Below, piece by piece: positions 9,296 through 20,045 of a DNA stretch of 64,000 nucleotides; positions within the stretch are counted from its first letter, which is position 1; each line of letters starts with the position of its first letter. The DNA comes from Teratosphaeria epicoccoides (lineage: Eukaryota; Ascomycota; Dothideomycetes; Mycosphaerellales; Teratosphaeriaceae), in NCBI GenBank assembly GCA_021401465.1, contig JADDMT010000046.1:124001-188000 (forward strand). Direction: 5' to 3'. The notes beneath the pieces were generated by a model. That model ran no database searches, was not told the origin of the DNA, and saw only the letters and a program-made list of their open reading frames with translations. A program made the translations under genes and the position numbers.

Positions 9296-12200
9296 ATGAT
9301 CAACATGGCCTCTGATCTCGACAAGCCCCTCGACACGGTCGATGAACTCATTCGTCAACTCGCCGTTAGTCATGCGTCTGCCACTCTCATCTGCTACGTT
9401 ACCGAGCAGAACGAGCTGTTAACCTTGACCGGCACGGAACTTGAACGACAAACGAGATTCGCCGCATATCTCTATGCAGGACATCTTGGGCAGCATGGAG
9501 GAGAACTGCCATCCAATGTGGCGTTGGTTGGGCAATCCAGCCTAGAGTATTACATTGCTTTCCTGGCGCTTCAGAGGCTCGGTCTGACCACTACGTTCAT
9601 CTCGCCTCGACTCTCTGATCAGGGCTTTGAGCATCTCCTCACAACGACCTCATGCGGTGCCGCTGTCGTTGCAGAGCGCTCTGCATCTACTCTGCAGCGC
9701 GTGGCTGCTCGCCTGGAGCCCACAGTCACTCTGGTGCCACTGATCGACATCAAAACAATAACCGAAGCTCTTCCGCTGTTAGATAAGTTAAAGGAGATCT
9801 CCCGAACGCAAGACGCCGAGCAACAGAGCTTCATTATCCACAGCAGTGGGAGCACTGGCATGCCTAAAGCTGTACCTCTGCATCCAAAATCGTGGATACG
9901 GCAAGCCCAGGGACTTTCTGATCGTGTGCCTCGTATCGATACGTTGAACACGCTGCCACTCTTTCACAGCTTTGGTCTGGCCACATTACTGCGGTGTCTT
10001 GCAGGCGGTCGGAAGTTGTCCATCATAAATGCCAAGCGCCCCGTCACAGCCCCGGCAATTCTACAGGCGCTCGATACAACTCTATCTGAAGGTTTGGTCT
10101 TGGTCCCGTACGTCCTGAAGTTCTTCGTCGAGACCGAGGATGGTGTGGCGCGGCTGGCCAAGCTCAAGCAGGTGATTGCTGCAGGCTCCGCCACTCCAGA
10201 TGAATTGGGCAATCGTCTCGTCGCATCAGGTGTCCGTCTCTTCTCTCTCTACGGTCAAACGGAGTGTGGAGGACTCATGGAGCCTTCGTCAGAGCTTTGG
10301 AATTGGTTTACGCCTTTGCCTCATGCGAGGCCTTTTGTCAAGTTCGAGCCGACAGGGGATGGCTTGTTTCATCTTGTCGTTCTGCCTGGACTTCATGCAA
10401 AAGTCTTCTCCAATAGAGAAGATGGATCATATGAGACGAGGGACTTATTTCAGCAGCATCCTGAGCGGCCAGACTTGTGGAAGTTCGCAGCTCGTTACGA
10501 CGACATCATCGTGCTGGTCAATGGTGAAAAGGCGGACCCGATCCCCATAGAACACGCCGTCGGTCAAAATCCTCTGGTCCGGGCTGCGACGGCTTTTGGC
10601 GCCCAACAAGAGTCTTTAGGACTGCTGGTGATTGCTTCGGAGCGTGCTGCGGGCATGAGCACGGAGGATATCGTTGAGAGCATCCTGCCTGATCTCGCCG
10701 GTGGGAATCTGCGTGTCCCTGACTATGCCAAGATCCCTCGCGATGCTCTAATAGTGAAGCCAGCTGGCACTGAAGTGAAATGCACAGATAAAGGAACGGT
10801 CATCCGACCGCGCGTGCTTGAGCAATTTCACGATGACATTAGTGCCTACTATGCTGCCAGAGAAGGCAGCATTGAGCCAACAGATGCGCACAACGACTCT
10901 TTGGACGTCCGCGAGAGCGTGCGCCATGTGGTGAGGCAAGTGCTACAGACCGACGAGAGCAAAGCAACTACATTTGCAGACGATGCAGATTTTTTTGACC
11001 TGGGCATGGACTCTTTACAGGCTGCCAATGTGAGATCGAGGCTGGCAAGAAAATTAGGTCTACACGGTCTAAATACTAACCTTGTCTTCGACCATCCGAC
11101 CGTGAACTCGCTATTCCGATACTTGGACTGCTTACTGAAGGGGCAAGAGGATACATCGGCTTCAAGTATGCAACTGGCTCGAGAACTCATTGAGAAATAT
11201 TTGCATCCTGGATTTTCCCGGCCGTGCACACCGGATCTTGTGCAGTGTGGCTCCTTGGAAATCTCGCCGGATAGTAGTGCTGGTGATCGTCGTGTTGTGG
11301 TGAGTCGATCTGCATGCGTTGCAGTACGTGAATCGTGGCAGTGACATGCATTGACTTCTCACAAAGGTCCTTACTGGCGCTACTGGCTTCATTGGGTCCC
11401 ATATCCTCCACAACTTGCTACAAAATCCTGTGATCACGGAAGTGCACTGCTTGGTTCGAGCCTCCGACAGCGCCTCGGCCTTTCAACGTGTCGTCGAGTC
11501 TCTCCGCCGAAATTACGTTCTCGACCGCACGCCCACCACAGTCCTCTCCAAGATCCTAGCTCATGCCTGCGACTTTGCCGCTCCTGATCTTGGGCTGACG
11601 CCTGCTTTGCAATCGCGATTGCAAAAAGAGGCAACGCACTACATTCACAATGCATGGCAAGTCAACTTCAACCTCTCCCTTCGCAGCTTTGAGACCTCAT
11701 CGATACGACCAACGAGCATTCTCTTGTCGCTTGCCTCATCGACCGCGCTCAAGAAGAAGCCACCATTCACCTTTGTGTCCAGCATAGCCGCCGTCCTGCG
11801 ATCGAGCGAGGGAGTCCGCGGTATACCTGAGACCTTACCGCACTTCGATGCCGTCGAAGAGATGGGCTACGGCCAAAGCAAATATGTCGGCGAGCAGATT
11901 TGTGCCGCCGCAGCGACTCGTTATGGTATCCCAGTCAGAATTGCGAGAGTCGGCCAAGTGTGCGGCGACACTGTGCATGGGTATTGGAACCCTTCAGAAG
12001 CAGTGCCGAGGACCGTGATGACGGCTCACACAGTAGCAGCCTTGCCAATGATCGAAGACGGAGACGAGCAGCTGGACTGGTTGCCTGTTGATGTTGTCGC
12101 ACGAGCTGTGAGCAACGTAGCATTGCTTGATCCAGGTCAACAGGATGGTGAAGACCTGCAGGTCTTCCACATCACGAATAAGAAGCGCATCGGCTGGAAC

Positions 12201-12485
12201 CGGCACTTTCTGCCTGTGCTGTCAGCCTGTGGACTGCAGTTTGATGCGGTTCCAGCCAAGCAATGGGTCAAGATGCTCGAGCAGAAGCATGCCGCTGCAA
12301 CGGAAGGAAATCAGGCCACACAATTGCTGGCTTTCTGGACAAAGAAGTATGCTTCCTCAACGGCAAGGCAGACGCCAATATTTAACACGACGCGGATAGC
12401 AACAGTGTGTCCAGATCTAGGTGAGGGTTTCGAGATCGGAGAACAGCTAATCAGGAAGCTCGCAAGCCATTGGTTACAAAAGTAG
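9296..12485 (+). CDS. NRPS-like synthetase, adenylation-thiolation-reductase (A-T-R)
   Basis: Exons 9296-11299 and 11367-12485 join in phase 0 across a 67-nt intron (GTGAGT donor, ACAAAG acceptor) and give about 1040 residues. The A domain has the core P-loop SSGSTGMPK (about 184), LYGQTECGG (about 315) and the RYDDIIVLVNGEK lysine region. The T domain carries LGMDSLQ with the phosphopantetheine serine (about 568-572). The C-terminal reductase has LTGATGFIGSH (about 670) and the Tyr-Lys pair in YGQSKYVGEQ (about 835). There is no condensation domain. Known relatives are aryl-acid and amino-acid reductases (Lys2-type architecture) that activate a carboxylic acid, tether it and release it as an aldehyde or alcohol. 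I cannot assign the substrate. The open frame extends upstream to a TTG. The first ATG is 9296, with an alternative at 9305. Confidence 0.92.
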
Positions 12486-12943
12486 AGTATATACTATTTG
12501 AGGCGGTGTAATATTTCAGCAAAATGATCGTGCAGCCAGAAGCCTTCGAGCTGCATCTCTGCGAGACAATACTTCACCTGTTTGACTCTACTGAAGTCAA
12601 AGTAAGACTCGACATCCATATAAGACAAGGCCATCCTCAAGGACGCTTTTGACTACAGCCTTGGTTCGATTCTTCCCAACGGATCTTCCTGCCAAACAGA
12701 GCTATGCTCTATGAGGACAACAAGACAAAGGGCCTGGTACGGACCTTGCAATCAGATCCACGTTTCAAATGGATGAGGAGACTGATTGTACTTCGGACAC
12801 GCCTAGACTCCGAGAGGTGAGACTAGCTCCTCGACGGAATGCGACTGAAATCGTACTGGAGCTTCCCCGTTTCTCATTCTTGCAAAGACCGAGCCTCCAA
12901 ATCACATTTGCACCATTCATCTATGACAATTGCGTCCCCCAAC
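12486..12943. other. intergenic, no gene seen
   Basis: 3' region of the synthetase and presumed promoter of the small secreted protein. No domain-bearing frame was found. Confidence 0.45.
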
Positions 12944-13391
12944 ATGCAATCTCTCGCCATCGCTCTTATGCTGTGCGCCACAAGCATTACCAACGTGAAC
13001 GCAGGCTACCACTGCTTCCCAAACAGTAAAGGCGTATGCTACTCCTGTTGCTCGGACCTAAATGCACTTCCCAGTAGCTTCTGTTGACTTCGTCCATAGA
13101 CACCAGGTAATTGCAATTTTGACCATTGCGGGGAGATATGTCATAATCAGGTTCGTGTCCGTGCCTCGAGAACAGGACACGCGGCGTCCGAGGAGAGGAT
13201 ACGCTGTTGGCCGCTGAAGGATAGTGCGCCGATGAAGGCGCCCCATATCCTCACAGTTGCTGGTTCGAGTAAGTGACCTCAGCGTCAAGCCTGCTATATT
13301 GGACTGCAAAGACTTTTGCTGACGCTTTGCTCTTCTTTGTAGCCCTGCAGGTCCACAAGACTGCTACTGCTGGGCTGGGATTCCCCACTAG
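12944..13391 (+). CDS. small cysteine-rich secreted protein (three exons), effector candidate
   Basis: Hand-spliced exons are 12944-13033, 13100-13268 and 13351-13391. The introns have GTATGC/CATAG and GTAAGT/CTGCAG ends, the second with a GCTGAC branch. The joined length is exactly 300 nt, so 99 residues plus stop. The first 20 residues are a signal peptide ending NVNA. The mature protein begins with GYHCFPN, continues TPGNCNFDHCGEICHNQ and ends DCYCWAGIPH. Seven cysteines lie in the mature part. If intron 1 is retained, the frame stops at 13087 after a 48-residue peptide. The CFP...PG.C core recurs in the gene at 63059 and the CxCW-G tail recurs in the gene at 70. The family is unknown to me. 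Part of exon 2 (around 13151-13219) could itself be an intron. Confidence 0.6.
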
Positions 13392-14289
13392 CGAGACTTA
13401 TCGACGCTCAAGCCCTGATTTCACAGCAGTCGTGGAGGAGGGTATGGTCAGTGAATCACTTTGGAAGGACGACGGTTCCTCTACACCAACCCACCTCATC
13501 CCGTCTGATCGAATAGTGCCGGTTCTCATATGGCGCTCGGCACCAGCCAACGTGCCTGCGAAAGGATTCCACCAAATGCTCCATCCTCTGGGAATTCCAT
13601 CACATCAACGTTATTCGGCTCCTAGGGTTTTCATATGAGCTTCACTTCACTCATCCCATATGCTTCACGGTTCCTTCATGTGGAGGTCGCGCTTCATGCA
13701 CCACCGCATGTAAAGCCTCGGCACTATATTAAAGATGATGTCGGTAGCGCTGCGAGCGTGCGGACCTCGAGTCTTGTTCCTCGCGGATCGTGGCGGCATC
13801 GACCTTTTCGAAGAGGAAACGATCTCGCAAACCCTGGTAACCCAGACTTGAAGACATGTCGGACACACCATGGAGGATACATGATCCCTGAGATCAGTGC
13901 AGCGGCTGCCGGCGGCGCGGCGAATGATATCTAGGACGCAAAGACGACGTTCCACCTCCTCAACCGGCGTCGGCTGCGATACCTCCCGTCTTCGCAATGG
14001 ACTTGCGACGAGAGAGTCTCGATACAGTACCCGGCCTTTTGTTTATTTTTTTTTTGACTAAGCTGATCCAGAGTTGTGGAGTCTTCTTCTCTCAAGGTCG
14101 AATGGAAAGTCTTTCTAAGCCACCTGTGCGGGTCGCGGGCAGATCATATGCATACCTCCTGACCGCAATACACGGCAAGTCCGCGGGACGCCCATATCTC
14201 TTGTTTGATCCAGATTCTTCCGAACCAGGCTCTGGCTAAGAGACAAGCGAGCCCTTTCACAACACGTCCAGCATGCTGGGCACATACAT
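13392..14289. other. intergenic, no convincing feature
   Basis: Contains a T10-11 tract near 14046 and short frames without domain signatures. Nothing else seen. Confidence 0.45.
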
Positions 14290-14919
14290 ATGTGTATGGC
14301 CCCCTGGCGATCTTCGCGTACAGAGATCATGAAAGCCTCGCAGTTGTTCAGCAAGAGTGGGGCCCAGGGACCATGTTCTCCAACAGACCGAGCACCCAAG
14401 CTTTACGCCACAGTATCGATGACACTCGACAATTCCACACCAGAAGAAGAATTCTCCCTCCGGTACATTGCTGGGCCTACTTTTTCCGAAATGATCGAAC
14501 GCATACCCCAAGAGAAGTGGCGATGCCTTGTCAAAAGGGCAGTGAACATCGTCTCGCGAGTACTCGCATCTAGGTCTATGAATGAAGACGGACGGCCCTC
14601 CAACTTCATCATGGACGAGGCCTGTCTGGACGACGGCGAGCACCGTTTCATCATGCTCGGGTTCGTTTTGTGCAAGCTCCGGAGACTAGACGACACCGAG
14701 GCACAATGGGGCAGGAAGAAGTGGACGCAAGACGAGGATGGAGCTGTTGGCGCGGTCGTGCAGACGATCCTGAAGAACGTGGGATTGGAGTTGAGGTTTG
14801 TGCACTCTTTCAAGTGGGTAGAGTATGCGCCCTTGCGAGTTCGATTGAAATCGAGCACGCATTGCGCGAGGAAATGCGCTCCATTGACGGAAGGCAGCGT
14901 CCAGGGCAGCAGTACATGA
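14290..14919 (+). CDS. protein-kinase-like fungal protein, degenerate or partial
   Basis: Open frame of 209 residues, with an alternative ATG at 14329. The middle resembles the C-terminal lobe of fungal kinase-like hypothetical proteins: FSLRYIAGPTFSEMIERIP, then an ALxSRSMNEDGRPSNFIM segment in the place of HxDxxxxN, then MLGFVLCKLRR in the place of DFG, then WGRKKWTQDEDGAVG. The catalytic-loop Asp and DFG Asp are not conserved as expected, so it is probably catalytically dead. No N-lobe with a glycine loop or ATP lysine is visible upstream. A possible intron starting GTAGAG at 14817 would change the last 35 residues. It may be a partial gene or a decaying family member. The kinase-like reading is from pattern similarity only. 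Confidence 0.45.
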   Translation: MCMAPWRSSRTEIMKASQLFSKSGAQGPCSPTDRAPKLYATVSMTLDNSTPEEEFSLRYIAGPTFSEMIERIPQEKWRCLVKRAVNIVSRVLASRSMNEDGRPSNFIMDEACLDDGEHRFIMLGFVLCKLRRLDDTEAQWGRKKWTQDEDGAVGAVVQTILKNVGLELRFVHSFKWVEYAPLRVRLKSSTHCARKCAPLTEGSVQGSST

Positions 14920-15859
14920 GCGGCACTGGGCTCAAGAGCACACCGCATCAGGTGGGTTCTACAGGCATCACGAGTCGTCGACGAAAATCGACTCAAGATG
15001 TCAGGATCGGGGTATCGCTCAACTTTTTTTTTGACTTCAGTTGATGGAAGGCGAGAAGCAGTGATCAGTGGTGCATCGGTTCAACTGGCTCTGCCCCGAT
15101 TCATCCATCAGTGGATCTGAATCAACTCTGAATGCCAGATCCGCTAAGTTAGGTCGAAAAGCAGTAAATATATCAGATCGCGGTCTCTTGAAGATGTCGT
15201 CGTCGGTGGTAGAGAGAATCGAGCACTAGCAAAACTTCCACATAGTCAATCGTTCAGAGCGTGCGGCAGTCGTGACCATTAGCCTAGTCTCCCCAACTGC
15301 GTACGATGGGTTCTTCCTCCAGATACTTCATGCAGCCAGCGGTATGAGTCAATGAACCCTGCATGGATCGAATCGGTTGTACCACCTCAGCTCCGAGCAC
15401 TCACTGGACTGGGGTCGCATTCAAAGTTCCGAGACATCTGTTTCCATGTTCATTCAGACCATGGCCTAGAAGGGTACGACTGCTCTCGAGTAGCACTGTG
15501 ATCGCCGATTCCAAGGAGTCCGAAATGGCCATTCCGTGCGGTGCTTTTGCTGAAGGCCATTGAATCGATCGAGAAGCCAAGAGCGACATCGGCGCGGATT
15601 CCAAGATCTGTGCTCGTCAAGACACCATGTTGCGCATGTGTAACTTGTACAGGCAGCTTGAATGTGGAGGGAATGCTGCAGCGCAGGTCCTCCGAGAGCG
15701 TGGTGATCCGGTATGTCGCGAGCCCGTCAGAATGGCATGAGCCACCTATATTTTTATGCGACGCCAAACCGAGACGGTGATAACCGCGTGAAACTCTTCT
15801 CGGTGACGGGCAACAGATGTCCTCGAGGAAGAATCGCGTTTCCCGTCTACGTTCGCAGC
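14920..15859. other. intergenic, no convincing feature
   Basis: Contains a second T9 tract near 15023. A minus-strand frame at 15450-15767 has no recognisable domain or splice partner. The 3' end lies tail-side of ESF1. Confidence 0.45.
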
Positions 15860-18010
15860 TTAAGTTCTGCCCCTCTTCCCCTCCTTCTTTCCATGGCCCT
15901 TACTCTTAAGCCTCGCCACCAACCCCTTGAGCTCATCAGGCCGCCCCACGCCCGCAGCGCCTCCATCAACCTTTGCCTTCTTCCCATCCTTCGGTCCCTC
16001 CGCCCCATCAACCTCCTCGTCCTCCTCGAACCCACCCTTCCTCTTCCTCCTCCCCTCCTCCAACAACCTATTCATCCCTTTCGTCTTCTTGAACCTCGGA
16101 TTCGTAGGATCAATAGCGTACTCATGGCTCTCCAGCACCTTATTGAACCTCGGATCCGCCGCATCGACCTCAAAGCCATCGTCGACAGGTCCATCGATTT
16201 CTTTCTTACTCTTCTCGCCCTTCTTCTTCTTCTTCTTCTTCCTAGACTCCTTCTCGGCCTTTTCAATCTCCCTCATATCGAAGTGCCTGACATCATCATC
16301 CTGTCCATCCGCCGTCATCAGCAGCTCTAGTTCCTTCTTCCGCGTCTCAGCTTCCGCAGCTCGAGCGTCCCTTGCTGCGCGTTTAGCTTGCTTCTCAGCT
16401 TTCTTGGCTTTCTTCTCTGCAGCTGCGGCAGCCTTTGGATCATCGAAGAATGGGTCGTTGAATCCTAGGTCTTCTCCCGCTTCTTCTTGCTCTGCACCAG
16501 CCGTCACATCTTCATTTGCGGACTTTTCATCGCCATCAGCGCCAGTCCGACCAGCCGCAACGCGCTCTTTCCGCTTCTGCCTGCGCTCCTTCTCTTTGCG
16601 GAGGTAGCGCGCGCGGGTGGACTCTTCGTCTTGAGGCTCATTCTCGAAGACTCCATTGCTAGGTGCAGCGCTGGCGCCACTGAGACCAGACGTGAAGGTG
16701 ATTTGCATGTCACCTACGGGCTCATCTTCCCTCTTCGCCTTCGTGGCAGACGCAACGCCCAGTCCTAGTGCGGCCCGCATCTTCGCCCTTTCCGCCTCCT
16801 TCTTCGCAAACTTTTTCTCTGCTGCAGAAGACTTGCGTGAAATAGTGCTGTCCGCATCTGAGTCATCACTACCGATGTATGCTCTCAGATCATTCTCATC
16901 AATCTCGGCTCGAGAGAATGCACGCTTCTGCGCCTCTTTCCTCGTGGTATCATCGTCATCCCATGTCAATCGTACCTTCGAATGTGTCAAAGCTTCTGTT
17001 CGAAAGTCATTGGGTTTGTAGCCGCTTGGCAGCTTTGTGCATTCCTCTTTCGGCTTGTCGTCCTCGAATGAAACCTCATCTGGTACAAAGCGCAAGTCAA
17101 AGAAATTCGATGTGCTGAGATATTCTCTGCCGTCCATAGAGTCGTACAGCGTCTTTGCTGTGGAATCCGAATCGCACTCGATGACAGCATAGTAATACCG
17201 CAATCGCTCAAGCTGATACTGCCGTAGCTTTGCAGTGTCGAATTCCTCGCCCTCTTTCGCCTGGTCTTGCAACAGTTGCTTCTTGATCCTCGCCTCTTCA
17301 TCCTCGTCGTCCGACTCCTCCTCGCTCTCCTTATGGTCTGGTTGTCCCGCGCTGCTGGCAAATATCTCCCTCGGTGGGCCTTCGAGCTCCTCCCTATCCA
17401 ATCTTTCCCGCCCAAACTCACTAGGATAGATTGTCACGCTCTCCACCCTGCCGCTTGTTGGTGTGAAACTCCTCGCCACCGCCATCAGATCGCTCGCGCG
17501 TATATTGTCCCAATCCAGATTCACTGCTGCGATGCGCCGTGACACCTCACCCGTCGGGATGCTCTCCGACTGCTCCTGTCCCGCCGTCTCCTCCGCCAAC
17601 TCCACCTCGTCGTCGCTCAGCTCACCCTCGTCACTGGACTCGTCTTCATCAGACGCGGACTCGGAGAATCCGCCCTCGCGTGCAGGATCTCTTTTTTTCA
17701 CCACCTCCTCCGCCTCGCTACCATCATCTTCCTCGCTTTTTTCATCTGAGCTGCCAACGACTTCCCTCTCGACCTTTTTGGACTTCTGCTTCGGCTGCTC
17801 CGTATCTAGTCGGTACAGCCTTTTGAGCTCGTTCTTCTGCTTCTCCGGCTTGATCTTGCGTCCATATCGATCGACGCTCGCTTTGCGCCGGAAATCCTGG
17901 TGCGAGAAGAGTCGAGCGAATCGTGGATCGACTGCCGTGCGCGCTTCTTTGCGACTGGGCAATCTATATCGCGGATCTTTTGTCAATGCACTGAATCGTT
18001 CGTCGACCAT
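15860..18010 (-). CDS. ESF1: pre-rRNA-processing protein Esf1
   Basis: Single-exon frame of 716 residues from the ATG at 18010. The frame continues open upstream to a GTG, but there is no earlier ATG. It begins MVDERFSAL, followed by DPRFARLF. A central conserved block includes VNLDWDNIRASDLMAVARSF, ERLRYYYAVIECDS and YLSTSNFFDLRFVPDE. Long acidic and lysine-rich low-complexity regions follow, and a C-terminal NUC153-type motif, DPRFNKVLESHEYAIDPTNP. This order matches Esf1, a nucleolar protein needed for 18S rRNA maturation within the small-subunit processome. It is divergent from POP5 across about 244 bp, a pairing that fits shared control of ribosome and RNA-processing genes. Confidence 0.93.
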   Translation of the reverse strand: MVDERFSALTKDPRYRLPSRKEARTAVDPRFARLFSHQDFRRKASVDRYGRKIKPEKQKNELKRLYRLDTEQPKQKSKKVEREVVGSSDEKSEEDDGSEAEEVVKKRDPAREGGFSESASDEDESSDEGELSDDEVELAEETAGQEQSESIPTGEVSRRIAAVNLDWDNIRASDLMAVARSFTPTSGRVESVTIYPSEFGRERLDREELEGPPREIFASSAGQPDHKESEEESDDEDEEARIKKQLLQDQAKEGEEFDTAKLRQYQLERLRYYYAVIECDSDSTAKTLYDSMDGREYLSTSNFFDLRFVPDEVSFEDDKPKEECTKLPSGYKPNDFRTEALTHSKVRLTWDDDDTTRKEAQKRAFSRAEIDENDLRAYIGSDDSDADSTISRKSSAAEKKFAKKEAERAKMRAALGLGVASATKAKREDEPVGDMQITFTSGLSGASAAPSNGVFENEPQDEESTRARYLRKEKERRQKRKERVAAGRTGADGDEKSANEDVTAGAEQEEAGEDLGFNDPFFDDPKAAAAAEKKAKKAEKQAKRAARDARAAEAETRKKELELLMTADGQDDDVRHFDMREIEKAEKESRKKKKKKKGEKSKKEIDGPVDDGFEVDAADPRFNKVLESHEYAIDPTNPRFKKTKGMNRLLEEGRRKRKGGFEEDEEVDGAEGPKDGKKAKVDGGAAGVGRPDELKGLVARLKSKGHGKKEGKRGRT

Positions 18011-18254
18011 CCTGACCACGTCTATGTGCCAAGGAATTGACAGCACCAGTTCGAGAAATTATGAGATAAATAAATGCGGAATGAGTCCGCTATGCGGGTC
18101 GCGCAACTTCCTCATGAAGACTCGCTAGCCACATCGACCAGACATCCACCAGTTGGAGGAGCCGAGTTCTGCCCGCTGGAGATTTCAAATCGTCATGTAT
18201 CCATCGTGTGACACATCAGGTACACCAAAGCAGTAGCAACAGATCGCTCGCAGG
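18011..18254. promoter_or_regulatory. shared divergent promoter region ESF1 / POP5
   Basis: 244 bp separate the two ATGs of divergently transcribed RNA-processing genes. No specific motif is claimed. Confidence 0.5.
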
Positions 18255-18830
18255 ATGGTCCGCATCAAGCGCCGCTACCTTCTCGTCAATATCCTCTACC
18301 CGGACGCCAAAACAAATAATGCCAAGTCAGCACAGCCATCACAAGATGATCGACAAATCCCATATACCCTCCAATTCCGACAACCCAGCTCCGACCAACT
18401 CACGCCACAAATACTGCTCAAAGTGGTCCGTAACGGCGTAGCAGACCTCTTCGGCGATTACGGCGCTGGAAAAGTCGCCGGAAGCCTACAGATCAAATAC
18501 TTCTCACCAGCGACTTCCACAGCCATCGTCAGAGTATCACGCGATCACTACAGACTGGTCTGGGCAGCGCTGACATTTGTGACCGCTTTGCCGAAGCCAC
18601 TGAGTCAGGCTTGCGTGTTCCAGGTGGTGAGGGTTTCTGGCACGATCCGGAAGGCGGAGGAGGAGGCAATTCGAAGGGCGAGGATTGGCATTCGGAGGGC
18701 GCAGAGCGCTGCGAAAGGAGGGGTGATAGGTGACGGCCATCAGGGCGTCGATGACGGTGATCTCAGTATGTTTGACGGCATTGAAGATGTTGAGGGTGAG
18801 GGCGAGGGTGAGGAGAGTGATGAGGAGTGA
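18255..18830 (+). CDS. POP5: RNase P / RNase MRP subunit Pop5
   Basis: Single-exon, 191 residues. It opens with MVRIKRRYLLVNILYP, the hallmark start of Pop5. The Pop5/Rpp14 fold follows with ILLKVVRNGVADLFGDYG and a strand around STAIVRVSRDHYRLVWAALTF, then an amphipathic helix and an acidic Glu/Gly-rich tail. Pop5 is a protein subunit of nuclear RNase P (tRNA 5' processing) and RNase MRP (pre-rRNA processing). Length fits the family (about 170-200 residues in filamentous fungi). Its head-to-head neighbour ESF1 also acts in rRNA maturation. Confidence 0.93.
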   Translation: MVRIKRRYLLVNILYPDAKTNNAKSAQPSQDDRQIPYTLQFRQPSSDQLTPQILLKVVRNGVADLFGDYGAGKVAGSLQIKYFSPATSTAIVRVSRDHYRLVWAALTFVTALPKPLSQACVFQVVRVSGTIRKAEEEAIRRARIGIRRAQSAAKGGVIGDGHQGVDDGDLSMFDGIEDVEGEGEGEESDEE

Positions 18831-18958
18831 GCAGTATTCATCTCGGACGAGGCCGTCAACTGGCTGACATGGGCAAATATCGACGCGAAGTTCGCGAACA
18901 GCCTGGCATTCTCGCGAGCTTCGTCAATAAAATGCAGACCTGGAGCGGCAACTCGTTC

Positions 18959-20045
18959 TCATGCCTCTCCACTCGGAGAAGGTTGACAATTGGCTCGCTG
19001 GACGTTGAGTAATGGCGACGTCCTGTCGTAGCCACTGACTCCGATGAAGGTGGAGGCACTCGGGTAGTAGCCTTCGCAGTATGACTTCACGAAAGGCACA
19101 ATGTGCGTTGAGGACGCCAGTATGAACGCTAGGTGTAGTCCAACTTGAGTGTGCACAGCCACCAGCAAATCGGGCTTCACAGATGCCAATTCCGATGGCC
19201 TCAGCTGCTGAAGGCGGAGAGCTATGATAGGGACGATGCTGTGCGCACATGTCAGCCATGGGACTCCGAGATCGCGAATTGGACACATGACCCACAACAA
19301 TCTGCACGCAAAGGTGGCGACGGGCACCATGCGTCTCGAGATTGGCATTCTGAGAAGCCCAATGACCCGGATCATCGGACCGATAACAATCGAATCGAGG
19401 GTAATGCCGGAGATCACGATGCCCGGGTACCGAACGAACTGTACATCAGGGTCAGGGCGCCTGCTCAAAAACCAGCAAATACAACTTCTCGCTCACCAAT
19501 GCTGTGGACCCATTTCTGGTGTCCTACAGGCTCTCCAAAATTCCACGCAAAGCTATTGCGGTAGTAGCTGCAAAAGTCCAGAGACTGTACAGCACTAGCG
19601 GGAGATGGAAAGGAGCCATTCCGGTGCCCCGAGGAAGCAGGCGCTCGGCGAATAGACTGACTGACATGCGAGCGAGGCCCATAGCCACCACATAGAAGAT
19701 GGAAGCTGCGTAGAGAGATTCTTCAATGGCCAGCTTGTCAGGGGGCGAGAATTTTGCCCAAGATTTTCCGTAGCCTAGCGAGACGGCATGGCAGAGCGCT
19801 GCGCCGTCTGGGACGCCGACGACGAATGCGAGCGCCATTACGGTATCATCATGGGCTCATCTATCGCCCTTGCTGCATTTGGTGCAGAGGCGCACTGCGA
19901 ATGTGAATGCTGACCAGCTGAGGAACAGCGCATCTGCGACGGTCGGTCCTGGTGCTGTGTTGGCTGTCGGTCGTAGCATCGAAAGAGACGGTGGAAAACA
20001 TGAGTCTAGACTCTCAGGCAGTACAGAGGAAGTCAGTGCGGACAA
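18959..20045 (-). pseudogene. SAT4 / fungal rhodopsin-like integral membrane protein, broken
   Basis: Hydrophobic segments match the SAT4-type seven-TM family in order: DALFLSWSAFTFAVRL, then HDDTVMALAFVVG, LGYGKSWAKF, SIFYVVAMGLARMSVSLF, then in another frame PGIVISGITLDSIVIGPMI and a C-terminal QVGLHLAFILASSTHIVPF. Lesions are visible. An in-frame TGA (codon 19859-19857) sits just before the conserved HDD. A frame change near 19525, where the first frame reaches TAG, sits just before a good intron donor (GTGAGC). The upstream frame has no ATG at its start. Intact relatives are plasma-membrane proteins of mostly unknown function, some in secondary-metabolite clusters. Confidence 0.6.

Noticed and set aside
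12661..12676. GGTTCGATTCT B-box-like word
   Set aside because: No A box or anticodon arm at the right distance upstream.
15450..15767. 105-residue minus-strand frame downstream of ESF1
   Set aside because: No recognisable domain, signal peptide or splice partner. Composition is ordinary.
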